This document shows positions 36,701 to 51,784 of a DNA stretch of 64,000 nucleotides, in pieces. Every line of letters starts with the position of its first letter. The first letter of the stretch is position 1. Made by a program: the position numbers and the translations under genes. The notes below the pieces were generated by a model. It saw only the letters and a program-made list of their open reading frames with translations, did not search any database and was not told the origin of the DNA. The stretch is from NCBI GenBank assembly GCA_947044365.1, contig OX345644.1, positions 1,179,501-1,243,500 on the forward strand, given 5' to 3'. The stretch comes from Petrosia ficiformis (lineage: Eukaryota > Porifera > Demospongiae > Haplosclerida > Petrosiidae).

Positions 36701-39700
36701 CACATTGTATAATGATATTACTAACATGTCCGCTATATATTGTATGTAGGTACCTGTTGATATTATGGAAGGATTAACAAGAGAGAAGTCAATGAAATTA
36801 TCTGCTGATCTTGAATTTAAAGGAAAATCTCAAGAAGAAGCTGCCGAACAGATAGAAAGATTATATGATCTGTTTTTGAAAGTAGATGCTACACAAGTTG
36901 AAATTAATCCGTTTGTTGAAACACCAGATGGAAGAGGTATTCATCTCTCATCTATTCTTCATATTTTAAATATTCTCTCTCTCGTCTAGTCGTATGTATT
37001 GATGCTAAGATTAAGATTGATGATAATGCGAAATTCCGTCAACCAGAAATATTTGCTCAAGAAGACACAAATGAATCAGATCCTCGTGAAGTTAAAGCTG
37101 CAAAATATAATTTAAATTATATTGGAATGGATGGGAACATTGGATGTCTAGGTAATATACTATATATATGATTGAAATATCTTATTATAATTATGTATTA
37201 AATAGTGAATGGTGCAGGACTCGCCATGGCAACAATGGATATTATAAAATTACATGATGGGAAACCAGCAAATTTCCTTGATGTTGGAGGTGGTGTCAAT
37301 GAAGACCAAGTTTTGAATGCTTTCAAATTGTTAACAAATGATTCACAAGTACATATAATAATAATTATTATTAATAATTATTGTTTTATGATTGCAGGTG
37401 AAGTGTACATTAGTGAATGTATTTGGAGGTATTGTGAATTGTGTTACAATTGCTAATGGGATTATACAGGCTTGTAAACAGATTAGTCTAGAAATACCAT
37501 TAGTTGTCAGATTGGAAGGTGTGACCCTAAATAATTATTAGTGATAATAGTAAATATTCTCAATGATTTAATAGGTACTAATGTGGAAGAAGCCAAGGAA
37601 CTTCTTCAGTCCAGTGGATTACCCATTACTATAGCTAGTGACTTGGAAGATGCCACTACTAAAGCTGTTTCTAGTCTTAATTAACTATTATTATATTTGT
37701 CTATGCCACTATTAAAGCTGTTTCTAGTCTTAATTAACTATTATTATATTTGTCTATGCCACTATTAAAGCTGTTTCTAAGTCTTAATTAACTATTATTA
37801 TATTTGTCTATGCCACTATTAAAGCTGTTTCTAGTCTTAATTAACTATTATTATATTTGTCTATAACAAATTAGATAATTACTACTACTACAACACATGA
37901 CTAAACAAGTTATCTATCAAATGAAAACAATTGAGTTCATTTAAAATCTTATTAATGTTTATCATTGTAAGGTACTTCATAGATACCCTCATCACTAGTA
38001 ATAGGAGGTATTTGATACGGGTTTGTGACACCTATGTATAATTATTACTTATAGTAATAAAAAATGTTTGCAATATAAATGAAAGATACAGGGACGTCAA
38101 AACCCCAAAAATATGTGAACATGATCAAGAAGGGAGAGGACTTTGAAATAATGACTAATTTCTGTTTCACTTACAGCATTGTCTGCAGTTACATAAAAAG
38201 TGCCAGTCACTGTATCAACCACTCAGTATTCCAATGATTATATTATATTATATTATATTATCAGAGAGTACAGTAGTACTCTCTATGTAGGGATGGCACG
38301 AAAAACAAATGGCCGCCCATACATTTCAATTGCAAGTGATGAGCTGAAATCTCTGGTAATATATACATATAAGCTTTAATACACACACACATACCTATTC
38401 ATATCTAGTGTTTGTATGACTACCAACACTGTCTAGATGGCCAAAGATTGTCGTTAAGGTAGAGAACCGCCGAGTGGCAAAACTGGCAAAATGTGCTTCA
38501 TATTATTATTATTATTATTTTCCAGACAAATCATTTTTTTGTTTGTTGAACTATCATAATGATTCTATCACCATTCCAATCTCATTCTTTGTAAAATTCT
38601 GGTCTACAAGTATCGAGATGATATCTTCAGATGCGATGAAAGAAGACAAGTCTCAACGACGGTGAAGATTTGATCTCAGATTGGACACCATTTTTATAGG
38701 TGTATTCATTAATTTAGCCACGTGAAATTAATTACTCATGTGCATTTGTGTCCTCAGAATATGAAAGCTGTTTACTGAAACTGCCTGCTACGTTGGAATC
38801 ATAAGAATAGTAATAAAGTTTGTGAGCAAATTCACTCTTAAAATAATGAGCATAATATTATATACTATGATAAGCACTGGAATCCCGAATGGTTGACACA
38901 GAGACTAGCACTACTTCTTGTGACAAAGGTTTAAGTGAAATATAAAACAGGCAGCATCATCTGTAAGTGAAAAAGAATGATAATCAATTCATAAATAATG
39001 GATATAATTATACAAAAGTCTGACCTTCAATGATGATCAAGCCTCATAGCAATCTACATAAAATAGTCACAAATCATCTACTATTCAAAAAAAAACAAGG
39101 GAAACAAGAATAATAAAAACATTTTCAATAAAAATGGAGAAAGATGTAGGGACGTCAAAACCCCAAAAGCATGCAAACAAGGTTGGGAGGTTAACGTAGG
39201 ACCTAAAATTAAACAAACCACTTCCATATAACCCTACATAAGTACAGCTCTTTGTATTTTGCTTTATACCAGTGTAAGTACTATATGTAGAGTTATTTGG
39301 AAGTGGTTTGTTTAATTTTAGGTCCTACGTTAACCTCCCAACCTTGTTTGCACGCTTTTTGGGTTTTGACGTCCCCACATCTTTCTCCATTTTTATTGAA
39401 AATGTTTATACAATGGTTTTATTATAAAACATTATTTGAATGTTTTTGCTTACAATAATAATTATGATTACCAGCACTTTCCTGTCACAGAGTAACTCTG
39501 AATAACATTTCATGTTCTAAAGACACGAATGTACATGCGCAATTTGATTCCCAGTGGCTCGATTAATGAATACACTTATCAAAATGGCGTCAATTTGTGA
39601 TTAAATCTCTACAGTAGTTAAAACTGTCTTCCATAGTACCTGAAGATATCATCTCGATACTTGTAGACCAGAATTTGACTATGAATGTGACTGGAATGGT

Positions 39701-42700
39701 GCTAGAATCATTGTGATAGATCCACAAACAAAAAAATGATTTGTCTGGAAATATTACGATGAAGATTTTGCCAGTTTTGCTACTCACTAGTTCTCTACAC
39801 TCTCTATGCTCTCTGACCATCTAGAAGATGTTGATAGCCATAAAAACACTAAAAATGAAAAGGTATGTGTGTATTATACTTGTATCTAGCTGACATTTCA
39901 GCTTATCACTTTGAATTGAAATATATGGTGGCCATGTTTTTCCGTGCTATATATCCCTACATAATGAATACTACTCTCTGATAAATACAATGTACATTAG
40001 TATTTTAAATGTACATAATACATGTACATGTATATCATACATGCACATCATAAATATACATGTACATGTACATGTACCAGTATATTATTATTACTATACA
40101 TGTACATGTACATCATAAATGTACAATATATTATACATGTAGATCATAAATATACATGTACACATGTACATGTACATGTACATCATACATGTACATGTAC
40201 ATCATACATGTATTTGTACAATATACATGTACATGTACACATACATGTACATCATACATATATATTATCATCTCTATAATTATTGTATCTTTTTATTATA
40301 CATTTGTCATATGTATGCATTCTTACATCACTTTGAACTTTAACTTTATAGTAATTATAACAAACACATTATAATAATTATTACCATATAATAATTATGG
40401 TATAAACAAGATATAATTATGGAGAAAAGAGAATCCCTATGATTGCTTTGTGGTGACCAGCATTCATTTAATCATGGCTGAGTGATGGGTGACTCCAAAA
40501 TGTCTGACTTTGATTCGATACCAAGTAGTCTGAGAATAAGAATCGATGGAATCGAGTACAATATCAAGTACTTAGTAACAGCTCAATGGGTTGAAACTTT
40601 GAATTTTGACAGCTGGTATAATAATTAAAATCGTGTTATTCTTAAAATTTTTTAAAACGTATTAAATTTGTTATTTTGTAATGGGGTGTGTCATGAGTAT
40701 GACTACTTGGAATAGAAATAATCAATTCCAGAAGTAGTACTGGATACCTGTAATTACATGATAGGAATTGAAGAATTGAATACTTTGAAATCAGAATAGC
40801 CCATCACTAGTGAACTTCATGATGGGAAAGATGGCTGACAAACGACTAGTGTCTTGAAAAGGCATTATAAATAATATAGCACTATTTTCATGTTAGTAAT
40901 GTAGAACAACTTTTAATACTAACACAACTAATGAGATTTAGGACTTCCAGATTGACTATACTATCTTTTAATAAACACATAATTCTGCTGGAGGGAGTTA
41001 TGTACCAGAGACTGACTTGATATATACTTATACTGTTTTTATGATGTAATGCTTGCTTCGGAGGGGATGTAAAGCCGTCGGTCCTGGGGAGCTGATTAAT
41101 ATTAGCAACTTGTGCAGCTTCCTCAATAGCCCCATTGGTAAAACAAATATATATAAAAATAATAATTATTATAACTTTTAGTCTGAAACACTGCCAGATT
41201 TGATCTCAGAGCACCTAATTTGAAACATTTTTCTAGAGGAGCATGCTCCCACACTCTCCTAGAGGCCAAGTTGCTTACGTAACAGTTAGTAGGCAAATCC
41301 CTCTTATAAAAACTGCTGGATCTGCCCTTGATAGTACTAGTACAAAGGGTCATAGTATCCAAAATTAAACAAACCACTTCCATATAACCCTACATATGTA
41401 CACTACTTTGTCTTTTGCTTTATAGTGGTGTAGGTACTTATGTAGGGTTATAATATACAAGTGGTTTGTTAATTTTGGGTCCTACGTTAACCTCCTGTGT
41501 TAGTACTATCCTGACCTTGTTTACATACTTTTGGGGTTTTGACATCCATACCTACATCTTCTTTCATTTTTATTGCAAACATGATTTATTATGCATTTAA
41601 TAATAACAGGAGGACTTAATATTACCATATATGGTAAAAATAATGATCCTACTTTTCTACAAATACTATTAATATATTTCTACCATATTAAGATGTAAAC
41701 AGTCTATTTTTAGAAATGAGAAAGAGACACTAATATGACACACCCGCATAATGAATATTTCTAAATATTCATTATATAATTAATTTAGTAATTTCATATT
41801 TGGTAAAATAATCAGTCCACTTTTCTATATAGTACAACAACACTGTTAGTACACAGTTCAAACTAACTGTATCTCTAAATCTACAGGACACTAGTGAGAA
41901 ATGGCCACTAAATCTTCTACTGCTCTTAAGGAACTTGATGAACAACTAACATGTAATGTATGCTTGGATCAGTATACTAACCCCAAAACTCTTCCATGCT
42001 TACATAGCTTCTGTTTAAAATGTATTGAGAAATTACCACAAGAACCACAGGTACAAACACACACACAATCTGGGTTTTGTTAACACTTCATTGTTTATAC
42101 ATTATCTTATTTACTAACAGGGAGACAAGTATTTCATAAGCTGTCCTTCATGTCGTAAACCCATACAACTACCCGACATAGGACCCACTCAATTCCCTAC
42201 TGCTTTCCTCATTAATAGCCTCATAGCTGTACTCAATACTTCTCTACTACTTCCATTGAATGAGGATAGAAATATGAAGTGTAATGATCATAACAAGTCA
42301 TTCAAAGTCTACTGTGAAACTTGTCAAGAGCTTATTTGTCGAGATTGTACAGTTAGTAAACGACATCGAAACCATGATTACAACCTTGTTACAGAGTCCT
42401 ACCCTAAACATCATCAACAGATAGAGGCCGACCTCACGAAAGTCAAAACAAAAGTAGCCGACATTAATACAGCAGTGACTAACCTCTTCACTCGAGAGAG
42501 GGAGGTCACACAACAGGGAGAAGATGTCAAGAAACAGATCTACACACACTCTCAACTAATCATTAACTTAGTTCAACAGTCACAGAGACAATTACTTCAA
42601 CAGGTAGACACTGTAGTACAACAGAAGATTCGATTACTAACCAAACAGAGAGAAGAGGCAGAGACAGTCCTCAAACAGCTGAAAGACTGTGAGGAGTTTG

Positions 42701-45700
42701 TAGAACAGAGTCTGAAGGTAGGGACTCAACAACAGATATTGAGGGAGAAACAGAACATGGTACAAGTAATGACAACAGTCAATCAAGATGTCAACCCTGT
42801 TGTATTTCATCCAATAGAGGAGGCCAACATCACATTCACTAGTAATCACACATTGGTTGATAAATATCAGGGTATTGGTCAATTAAAGTCTAAACCATTT
42901 GGCAAATCGATTCTCGTCAAGAATGCTTGCTGCGTTGGTAAGAAATCGACCATCACTCTCTACCTCCAGACTCAAGATGGATCTCCCCTCTCAGTTCCTC
43001 TCTCCCTCATCTCTTGTGAACTCTCTTCTGCTGATGATAGTCAACTCATATCATGTGATATCAATGAGATCCAGTCAGGAAACTACGATATAAGCTTTAT
43101 GCCATGTACCAGAGGAAAACATCAATTGACAATACGATTAGGAGGTGTGAATATCCCTGGTAGTCCCTTTACTCTCTCCCCTGAGATGAGATGTAAACCA
43201 GTGAATATTATATCAGGACTCAATGGACCATGTGGTGTAGTTATCACTAAGTATGAAGATATTGTAGTGGCTGAGAAAGATTCCCACTGTATCACAATAC
43301 TAAACAAGGAGGGAAAGAAACTCCAGTCATTTGGAACAAGAGGAACAAAGGAGGGTCAATTCACTTATCCTCGTGGAGTTGCCATATCTCACGATGGACA
43401 CATTTTAGTAACTGACGATCATCGATTACAGAAAGTAACATTTGAAGGTGATTGTGTGAAGTCAGTTGGAAGATAGGCAATGATCCTCTTCAGTTTAATG
43501 GTCCTAGAGGTATTACAGTTCTTCCTACCACAGGACAAATATTCATTGCTGATACAAACAATCATTGTATTCAAGTTCTCAATAAAGATCTCACCTACTC
43601 TCATAGTTTCGGTAAGAGAGGTTCATCACCAGAACGACTCAATGGCCCATATGATGTGACATTTGACAATGAAGGATATTTGTTTGTTGCAGATTATAAT
43701 AATCACTGTATCAAGAAGTTCACATCAACAGGACAATACATATCAACATTTAGTTCATGTGGGTCTAATCCTGGTCAAATTAAATATCCTACCTCCATCA
43801 TCATAAATAATAATCTATTATATGTTAGTGAGCGGGGTAATAATCGTATCTCAATATTTGATACTAATGGATGTTTTATACATTGCTTTGGTAAGAGTGG
43901 TAGTGGAGAGGGAGAGTTTAATAGACCATATGGTATAACAGTAGATTCATTAGGTAACTTGTATGTTAGTGATTTAATGAATGACAGACTAGTTGTTTTG
44001 TAGATCTATTTTAAACATGACATGTTTAACTTAGAGTATAACAAGATATAAAACGTATGATGACTTAGTATCAATCACTGCTGATGGCACTAGTGTCTCT
44101 GTGTACTTGAAATCTGGGGCCTGAAGAAGTAAGTCTAACTGCAGTCTAAGTGCACAGAAACTAAGTTACTGAAGCGCTCTCTCAAGGTTCTAAATGATAA
44201 CTTCCTCATGTCTGAAACTCAACAACTTATTATACTTACTTGTTAAAGATTCCTGCATCATCTTTATACTGTTTCTCTGCTATTGGCAGTTTACATTCTT
44301 CCTACTGGTCTCTGTAGCTCAAGCCATAGATTGTACAGACTACATATAAGGGATTGGTAACGGCGCACATGATCCCATGGGTGTGGATTACGATGCTTGA
44401 CGCACTCCATGTTACAAATGGTCGATTAAATTTTATTACTCTAGATGCACACGCAGTTCACTTCAATGCTGATTATATCAAGTAACTGAACGGTTAAAGG
44501 TGATTTTTAATTATTGAAATATTGTAAATACATTGTTATATAGTTTCAGCATTGTTTTGTGTAAGAAATTAAATGCAAATATGTCTTAAATCGATCATTT
44601 TTCTTGAAATTCAATGCAAAACACACTTTTTCTAACTTGGCATTTTTCAAGCACCCTTTTGTCACATTTCATGCTTATAAAATTTATATCTATTAAAGAT
44701 ACATTGATTGAATCTGTTTTTATGAGCAGTTTAAGGAATAGGAATAGGAAAAACGACACTTAGAGCGTCTTACATATGCGCACTTTTTAAACTTGGGGAT
44801 TACAAGAATACATATATCGGCTTAAGCAATTCTTATTGCTAAAGAACTGAGACTAAACTAGGGCAACCAAATATCATCAAACAAAATTCTATTTTGTTAT
44901 ACAAGAGTAAAGATTTACCTACTTTGCGTTATTATTATTTTATAACAATGATGTTGCATGAATTAATACTCTTGTAGATGGGTATGAAGAAAAAATTCAG
45001 GCTGTCATGCAGAAAGCGAAAAGTCACTAAATCTTCTCTAAGTCTAACACTGTCACTTCCTGTAACAAACTATTAGATTTCTCCATTTTCCTTCTTGTGC
45101 ATCCTAAGAAAAAGACTGCAATCCATTGGATCATTACCAAGGTTAATTACTATTCATAATAATTATGCTCAAATTGTTTTCATGCATGTTATAATTATAA
45201 TCTATAATATTATATTTATAGTTTGGCTTGATATTGATGACCATCTATCTGCTGCCCTGCCATAACATTCCACAAATTATGTAATTTTGAACATATCTTC
45301 ATGTCATTTAAAATATACTCTGATGGTGCTTGGAACTTAGTTTAGCTAGCAAGGTGATTGACCCAGTGAATGAAGTCTGTTTCTGATTTGAAATCAACTT
45401 TGAAAATAATTGATGACAGTTACTTTTGTTATGGTAACTCTGAGCCAATATTTTTTAATATGCAATTAACATCAGGTCAGTCTCATTATGATGTGCATGT
45501 TTGCATCTCTTATACTCCAATATATAATACATTAGAGGCATTTGTGCTGGTATGCAATTACATTACCAACCACTACAGTAAGGCACAAAGATTGTGAAGT
45601 TTTCATGAATTTTAGTTTAGCTATGCGATGTCAATCATGTGCCAAGTATCGCATTACTTTAAAAAAATATTATAATCGTAAGATCGAACAAGCCACTTCA

Positions 45701-47036
45701 ATTACAACTACATGTGTGTACATGTACTAGTCATGTTAACTACATCATGACAATCATGTGTGTACATGTACTAGTCATGTTAACTACATCATGACAATCA
45801 TGTGTGTACATGTACTAGTCATGTTAACTACATCATGACAATCATGTGTGTACATGTACTAATCATGTTAACTACATCATGACAATCATGTGTGTACATG
45901 TACTAGTCATGTTAACTACATCATGACAATCATGTGTGTACATGTACTAGTCATGTTAACTACATCATGACAATCATGTGTGTACATGTACTAGTCATGT
46001 TAACTACATCATGACAATCATGTGTGTACACGTACTAGTCATGTTAACTAGAGGTATGATCATCATGACAATCATGCATGTACATGTCATAATGCTGCAA
46101 TTCAGGTACTTAGAGCCATGTGAATTGAAAAAGAGATTGCACAACATGCACAACTCACTTACTATGATGAAAGTAAAAATTGCTTGTTTAGAGAAACTTA
46201 AACAGTCCATTATAATCAAAGGTGTTTAACTTGATGAGGTACGCCACACAGATATGATGGAATTAATGGAGTCATCCAATAAAAGGTCCATGATAACTAT
46301 TCAGAAACTTGGGTGTTTCCAATCTCGTTTACGTAGTCTATACAATCTATGCTACGATATAAGCTTTACACCACGTACCAGAGGAAAACATCAATTGACA
46401 ATACGATTAGGAGATGTGAATATCCCTGATATCTTTTTACTCTCTCCCCTGAGATGAGAGGTAAACCAGTGAATATTATATCAGGACTCAATGGACCATG
46501 GGGTATAGTAATCACTAAAAATGAGGAAATTGTAGTAGCTGAGTGGGGTGCCCATTGTATCACAAGGAGGGAAAGAAAGTGAAGTCATTTGGAACAAAGG
46601 GAACAAAGGAAGGGCAATTCACTAGGGCATCTCTAAATTCTTGTGCTGTAATATCAAAATGGTGTTTAGAAACTGGTAAAACAGTAAGCCAAGAGGATAT
46701 CTTTTCATCTTCTGCTTTAGTAACAGCACGTTGAATTGAATTGTAATAGAGTATCATTAAATAATTCTCACAGCTCTTCTTTAGCCTTTTTGATTTCCTC
46801 TTGAACTGGATGATACTCAGCACAATACTCCGCGATACCAAAAATACCATTCCCTTTTAAAGCGTCAGTGATCAAACGGGTAAGTCTCCTTGAAGAAGAA
46901 TAGTTAATGTTATCATTAGAAGTTGGATTAAGAACATTGAGACCACCAAATCGAGCAGGTAGAGAAAACAACGTCCGTTCAGGTAGAGATATCTCACATC
47001 CAAAGATGGTAGGTAGTAACTGCTCTGAAATAAGGC

Positions 47037-47084
<48 letters not shown>

Positions 47085-50000
47085 TTGATTCTTATAATAA
47101 ATTTACTTCACAATTTATCAACTAGTCCTTCACAAGAAGAACAGGAACAAGTATTTTTAAAATGTGAGGATATCAAAAACGAAAACGTACGCTAACAAGA
47201 TTGGAACAGTATCATAGCAATAAAACTAAACTACCCACTTCCATATAACTCTATAGTACATACATGTAGTTATACTTATGTATAGGGTTATATGGAAGTG
47301 GTTAGTTTAATTTTGTTGCTAAGATACCATCCCAATCTTGTTTGTGTATGTTTTTGGTTTTGATATCCATACACGTTCTTTTATTTTTTAATAAATATGT
47401 TTATTATATCAGATACTATGGCTATGTAGGATCGGTCCAGAAAACAATGGCTGCCCATACATTTCCAATTGCAAGCGATGAGCTGATATCTCTGCTAATA
47501 TATAGCAAAAAGTCTGAATATACAAATAACTTTTGATATTTGTAATGTTTTTATTACTAACAACACCTCTAGATGGCCAGAGATCGTCATTAAAGCAGAG
47601 AACTGGTGAGTGGTAAAACTGGCTAAATCATATTATTATTTTTCAGACAAATCATTTGTTTGTTGAACTATCATAATGATTCAAGCACCACATTCACAAT
47701 GAAATTCAAAGGTACAAATATCAAGAAGATACTTTCAACCACTGCAGAAATTTAATCTCGAATTGAATGTCATTTCCATAACTTGAGTGGGTTCTGTGTT
47801 GCCACTGACTCAAACACTCACCTTGCTGCTTTCCTGCCGCTAACGAACAGTGATTTGGGTATGTACATGTATGGCTTTCTTAGAAGGTCTTCTGTCTAAC
47901 TAAGGAATTGTAAGTATGTACTCAGGCTGTTAATAAGTGTAAGTTATATAGTTGAGTAAAATGTGGGCATTGCTCCACAAACTACAGACACTTGACATGT
48001 TCTATAATTTACATACATAGTTAAGTATTTTTATACAAAATAATAAAATTAATAATATATTATATCAAAATAACTGATAAACAAGACCACAATGGTATCT
48101 TAGCAACAAAATTAATTTGGGATCCTACATTAACCTTCTGTGTTAGTACTATCCTACCTACATCTTCTTTCATTTTTACACTTAATATTACCATATATGG
48201 TAAAAATAATGATCCTACTTTTCTACAAACTGTTCATAACCACAAATATTATCAGTTATTATAATAATATATAGACCATATTAGGAAATAAACAGAAAGG
48301 ACTAATATGACAAACCCACATCATGAATATTATTAAATATTCATTATTAGGTCATGAGGATTTCCATATATGGTAAAAATAATCACCCCACTTTTCTAGT
48401 AAAGTAGGGTGTGTCACTACAACACTGTTAGTACACAGTTCAAACTAACTGTATCTCTATATCTGAGGACACTAGTGAAAAATGGCCACTAAATCTTTTA
48501 CTGCACTCGAGGAACTTGATGAACAACTAACATGTAATGTATGTTTGGATCACTATACTAACCCCAAAACTCTTCCATGCTTACATAGCTTCTGTTTAGA
48601 ATGTATTGAGAAACTGCCACAAGAACCACAGGTACAAACACACACACACACACACAATTTGCTTTTGTTAACACTTCATTGTTTATACATTATCTTATTT
48701 ACTAACAGGGAGACAAGTATTTCATTAGCTGTCCTTCATGTCGTAAACCCACACAACTACCCGACATAGGACCCGCTGAATTCCCTACTGCTTTCCTCAT
48801 TAATAGCCTCTTTCAACTACAAACTACTCTACAGAAAGCCTCTGAAGGCCCGAAGGCCTCTTGTGATAATTGTCACAACAACTCTGCTACTGGTTATTGT
48901 AAACAGTGTACTCGATTCTTATGTCCAGAATGTCTTGATAAACATAATGGATGGCAGCCCTTCTCTACTCATGAGGTTATCAGTGTACAAGATGTAGCAG
49001 TACTCAATACTTCTAAACTATTTCCATTAAATGAGGATAGAAATATGAAGTGTAACGATCATAACAAGTCGTTCAAAGTCTACTGTGAAACCTGTCAACA
49101 GCTTATTTGTCGAGATTGTACGATTAGTCAACGCCATCAAACTCACAAGTACAAGCTCGTTACTGAATGTTATCCTGATCATCATCAAGAGATAGAGGCC
49201 GAGCTCACTAAAGTCAAAACAAAAGTAGCCGACCTTAATACAGCAGTGACTAACCTCTTCACTCGAGAGAGGGATGTCACAAAACAGGGAGAAGATGTCA
49301 AGAAACAGATCCACACACAGTCTCAACTAATCATAAACTTAGTTCAACAGTCACAGAGACAGTTAGTTCAACAGGTAGACACTGTAGTACAACAGAAGAT
49401 CCAATTACTAACCAAACAGAGAGAAGAGGCGGAGACAGTCCTCAAACAGCTCAAAGGTTGTGAGGATTTTGTAGAACAGAGTCTGAAGGTAGGGACTCAA
49501 CAACAGATATTGAGAGAGAAACAGAATATGGTACAAGTAATGACAACAGTCAATCAAGATGTCAACCCTGTTGTATTTCAACCAATAGAGGAGGCCAACA
49601 TTACATTCACTAGTAATCACACATTGGTTGATAAATATGAGGGTATTGGTGAGTTTAAGTCTAAAACGTTTGGCAAATTGATTCTCGTAAAGAATGCTTG
49701 TTACATGTACATTGGTAAGAAATCGACGATCACATTCAATCTCCACACTCAAGATGGATATCCCTTCTCAGTTCCTCTCTCCCTCATCTCTTGTGAACTC
49801 TCTTCTGCTGATGATAGTCAACTCATATCATGTGATATCAATGAGACCCAGTCAGGAAACTATGATATAAGCTTTACTCCACGTACCAGAAGAAAACATC
49901 AATTGACAATACGATTAGGAGGTGTGAATATCCCTGGTAGTCCTTTTACTTTTCATACCATTCCTTCCCCTGAAATGAGAGGTAAACCAGTGAATATTAT

Positions 50001-50878
50001 ATCAGGATTCATTGGACCACATGGTATAGTAATCACTAAGAATGAAGAGATTGTAGTAGCTGAGAAAGATTCCCATTGTATCACAATACTAAACAAGGAG
50101 GGAAAGAAAGTCAAGTCATTTGGAACAAAGGGAACAAAGGAGGGTCAATTCACTAATCCTCGTGGAGTTGCCATCTCTCATGATGGCCACATGTTAGTAA
50201 CTGATAATCATCGACTACAGAAACTAACATTTGAAGGTGATTGTGTGAAATCAGTTGGTATTAGTGAGACAGGCAATGGTCCTCTTCAGTTTAATACTCC
50301 TATAGGTATTACAGTTCATCTTACCACAGGACAAATATTCATTGCTGATACATATAATCATCGTATTCAAGTTCTCAATAATGATCTCACCTACTCTCAT
50401 AGTTTCGGTCAGTATGGTTCGTCAACAGAACAATTCCAATATCCATGTGATGTGACATTTGACAATGAAGGATATTTGTATGTTACAGATAATAGAAATC
50501 ACTGTATCAAGAAGTTCACATCAACAGGACAATATATATCAACATTAAGTTCAGAAGGGTCTAATCTTGGTCAAATTATACATCCTACCTACATCATCAT
50601 AGATAATAATAATCTATTATATGTTAGTGAGTATGGTAATAATCGTATCTCAATATTTGATACTAATGGATGTTTTATACATTGCTTTGGTAAGAGTGGT
50701 AGTGGAGAGGGAGAGTTTGATAGACCACATGGTATAACAATAGAGTCATTAGGTAACTTGTATGTTAGTGACTGGGGTAATAACAGACTAGTTGTTTTGT
50801 AGATCTATTTTAAACACGACATGTTTATCTTAGAGTATAATAATGTACATGTATTATTATTATTATTATTATTATTAA

Positions 50879-50920
<42 letters not shown>

Positions 50921-51748
50921 TTGATTCTAATTGTTCTTATGACTTCACAATTTATCAACTAAAACAAGTATTTTTTTAAATGTGGGTATATCAAAAATGA
51001 AAAAGTACGCCAACAAGATTGGAACAGTATCATAGCAACAAAACTAAACTACCCACTTCCATATAACTCTATAGTACACACATGTAGTTATACTTATGTA
51101 TAGGGTTATATGGAAGTGGTTAGTTTAATTTTATTGCTAAGATACCATCCCAATCTTGTTTGTGTATGTTTTCGATTTTGATAACCCTACATGTTCTTTC
51201 AAATAAACATATCAATTATATATATATATATATATACTGTCCAGACATTAAAACATAATTAAAAATTCTAACCTTTTCTCAACAGAGTGAAATAGGGCTG
51301 GAGCTAATCTAGGAGGGAACAACCCCTTCTCATAGAGTCCTCTGATTGACTTCAATAGTTGTGTAACCAACTCAGGTAACTGTGATAAAGTATAGTATAC
51401 GAGTTAACATATACAAGTGTACTTACACTGACTATACTGTATTAGACACAAGTATAGTATACATGTTATTATCAGGAAAGAAAGAAAGAAAGAAAGAAAG
51501 AGAAAGAAAGAAAGACACCTGAGGCAATGGAAAAATGAAAAAATGAGAGTTGCCTCAGGTGGGATTCGATCCCACGACACACTGTACTCCAGACAGATGC
51601 TCTACCAACTGAGCTACCAAGGCAGCCCAGCTGGCAGGGTCCGAATCAAGGCTTAACCAAATACTAGGCTTTAGGTGAAGGCCGGGGTAATGAAACCACC
51701 AAATGACACCAACACCAACCTTAGCATATATACATGTTATTATCAGGA

Positions 51749-51784
<36 letters not shown>

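Noticed and set aside
35730..37684. Bacterial sucC or symbiont contamination
   Set aside because: Eight GT-AG introns, a mitochondrial leader and closest match in memory to animal SUCLG2.
32752..49752. Minus-strand open frames opposite the TRIM-NHL coiled-coil and filamin regions
   Set aside because: They are antisense shadows of the conserved coding exons and recur at the same place in every copy.
51552..51623. Functional tRNA gene
   Set aside because: The cloverleaf is good, but the anticodon (GGA, Ser) does not fit a tRNA without a long variable arm, and a truncated second copy with (GAAA)n flanks indicates a SINE.
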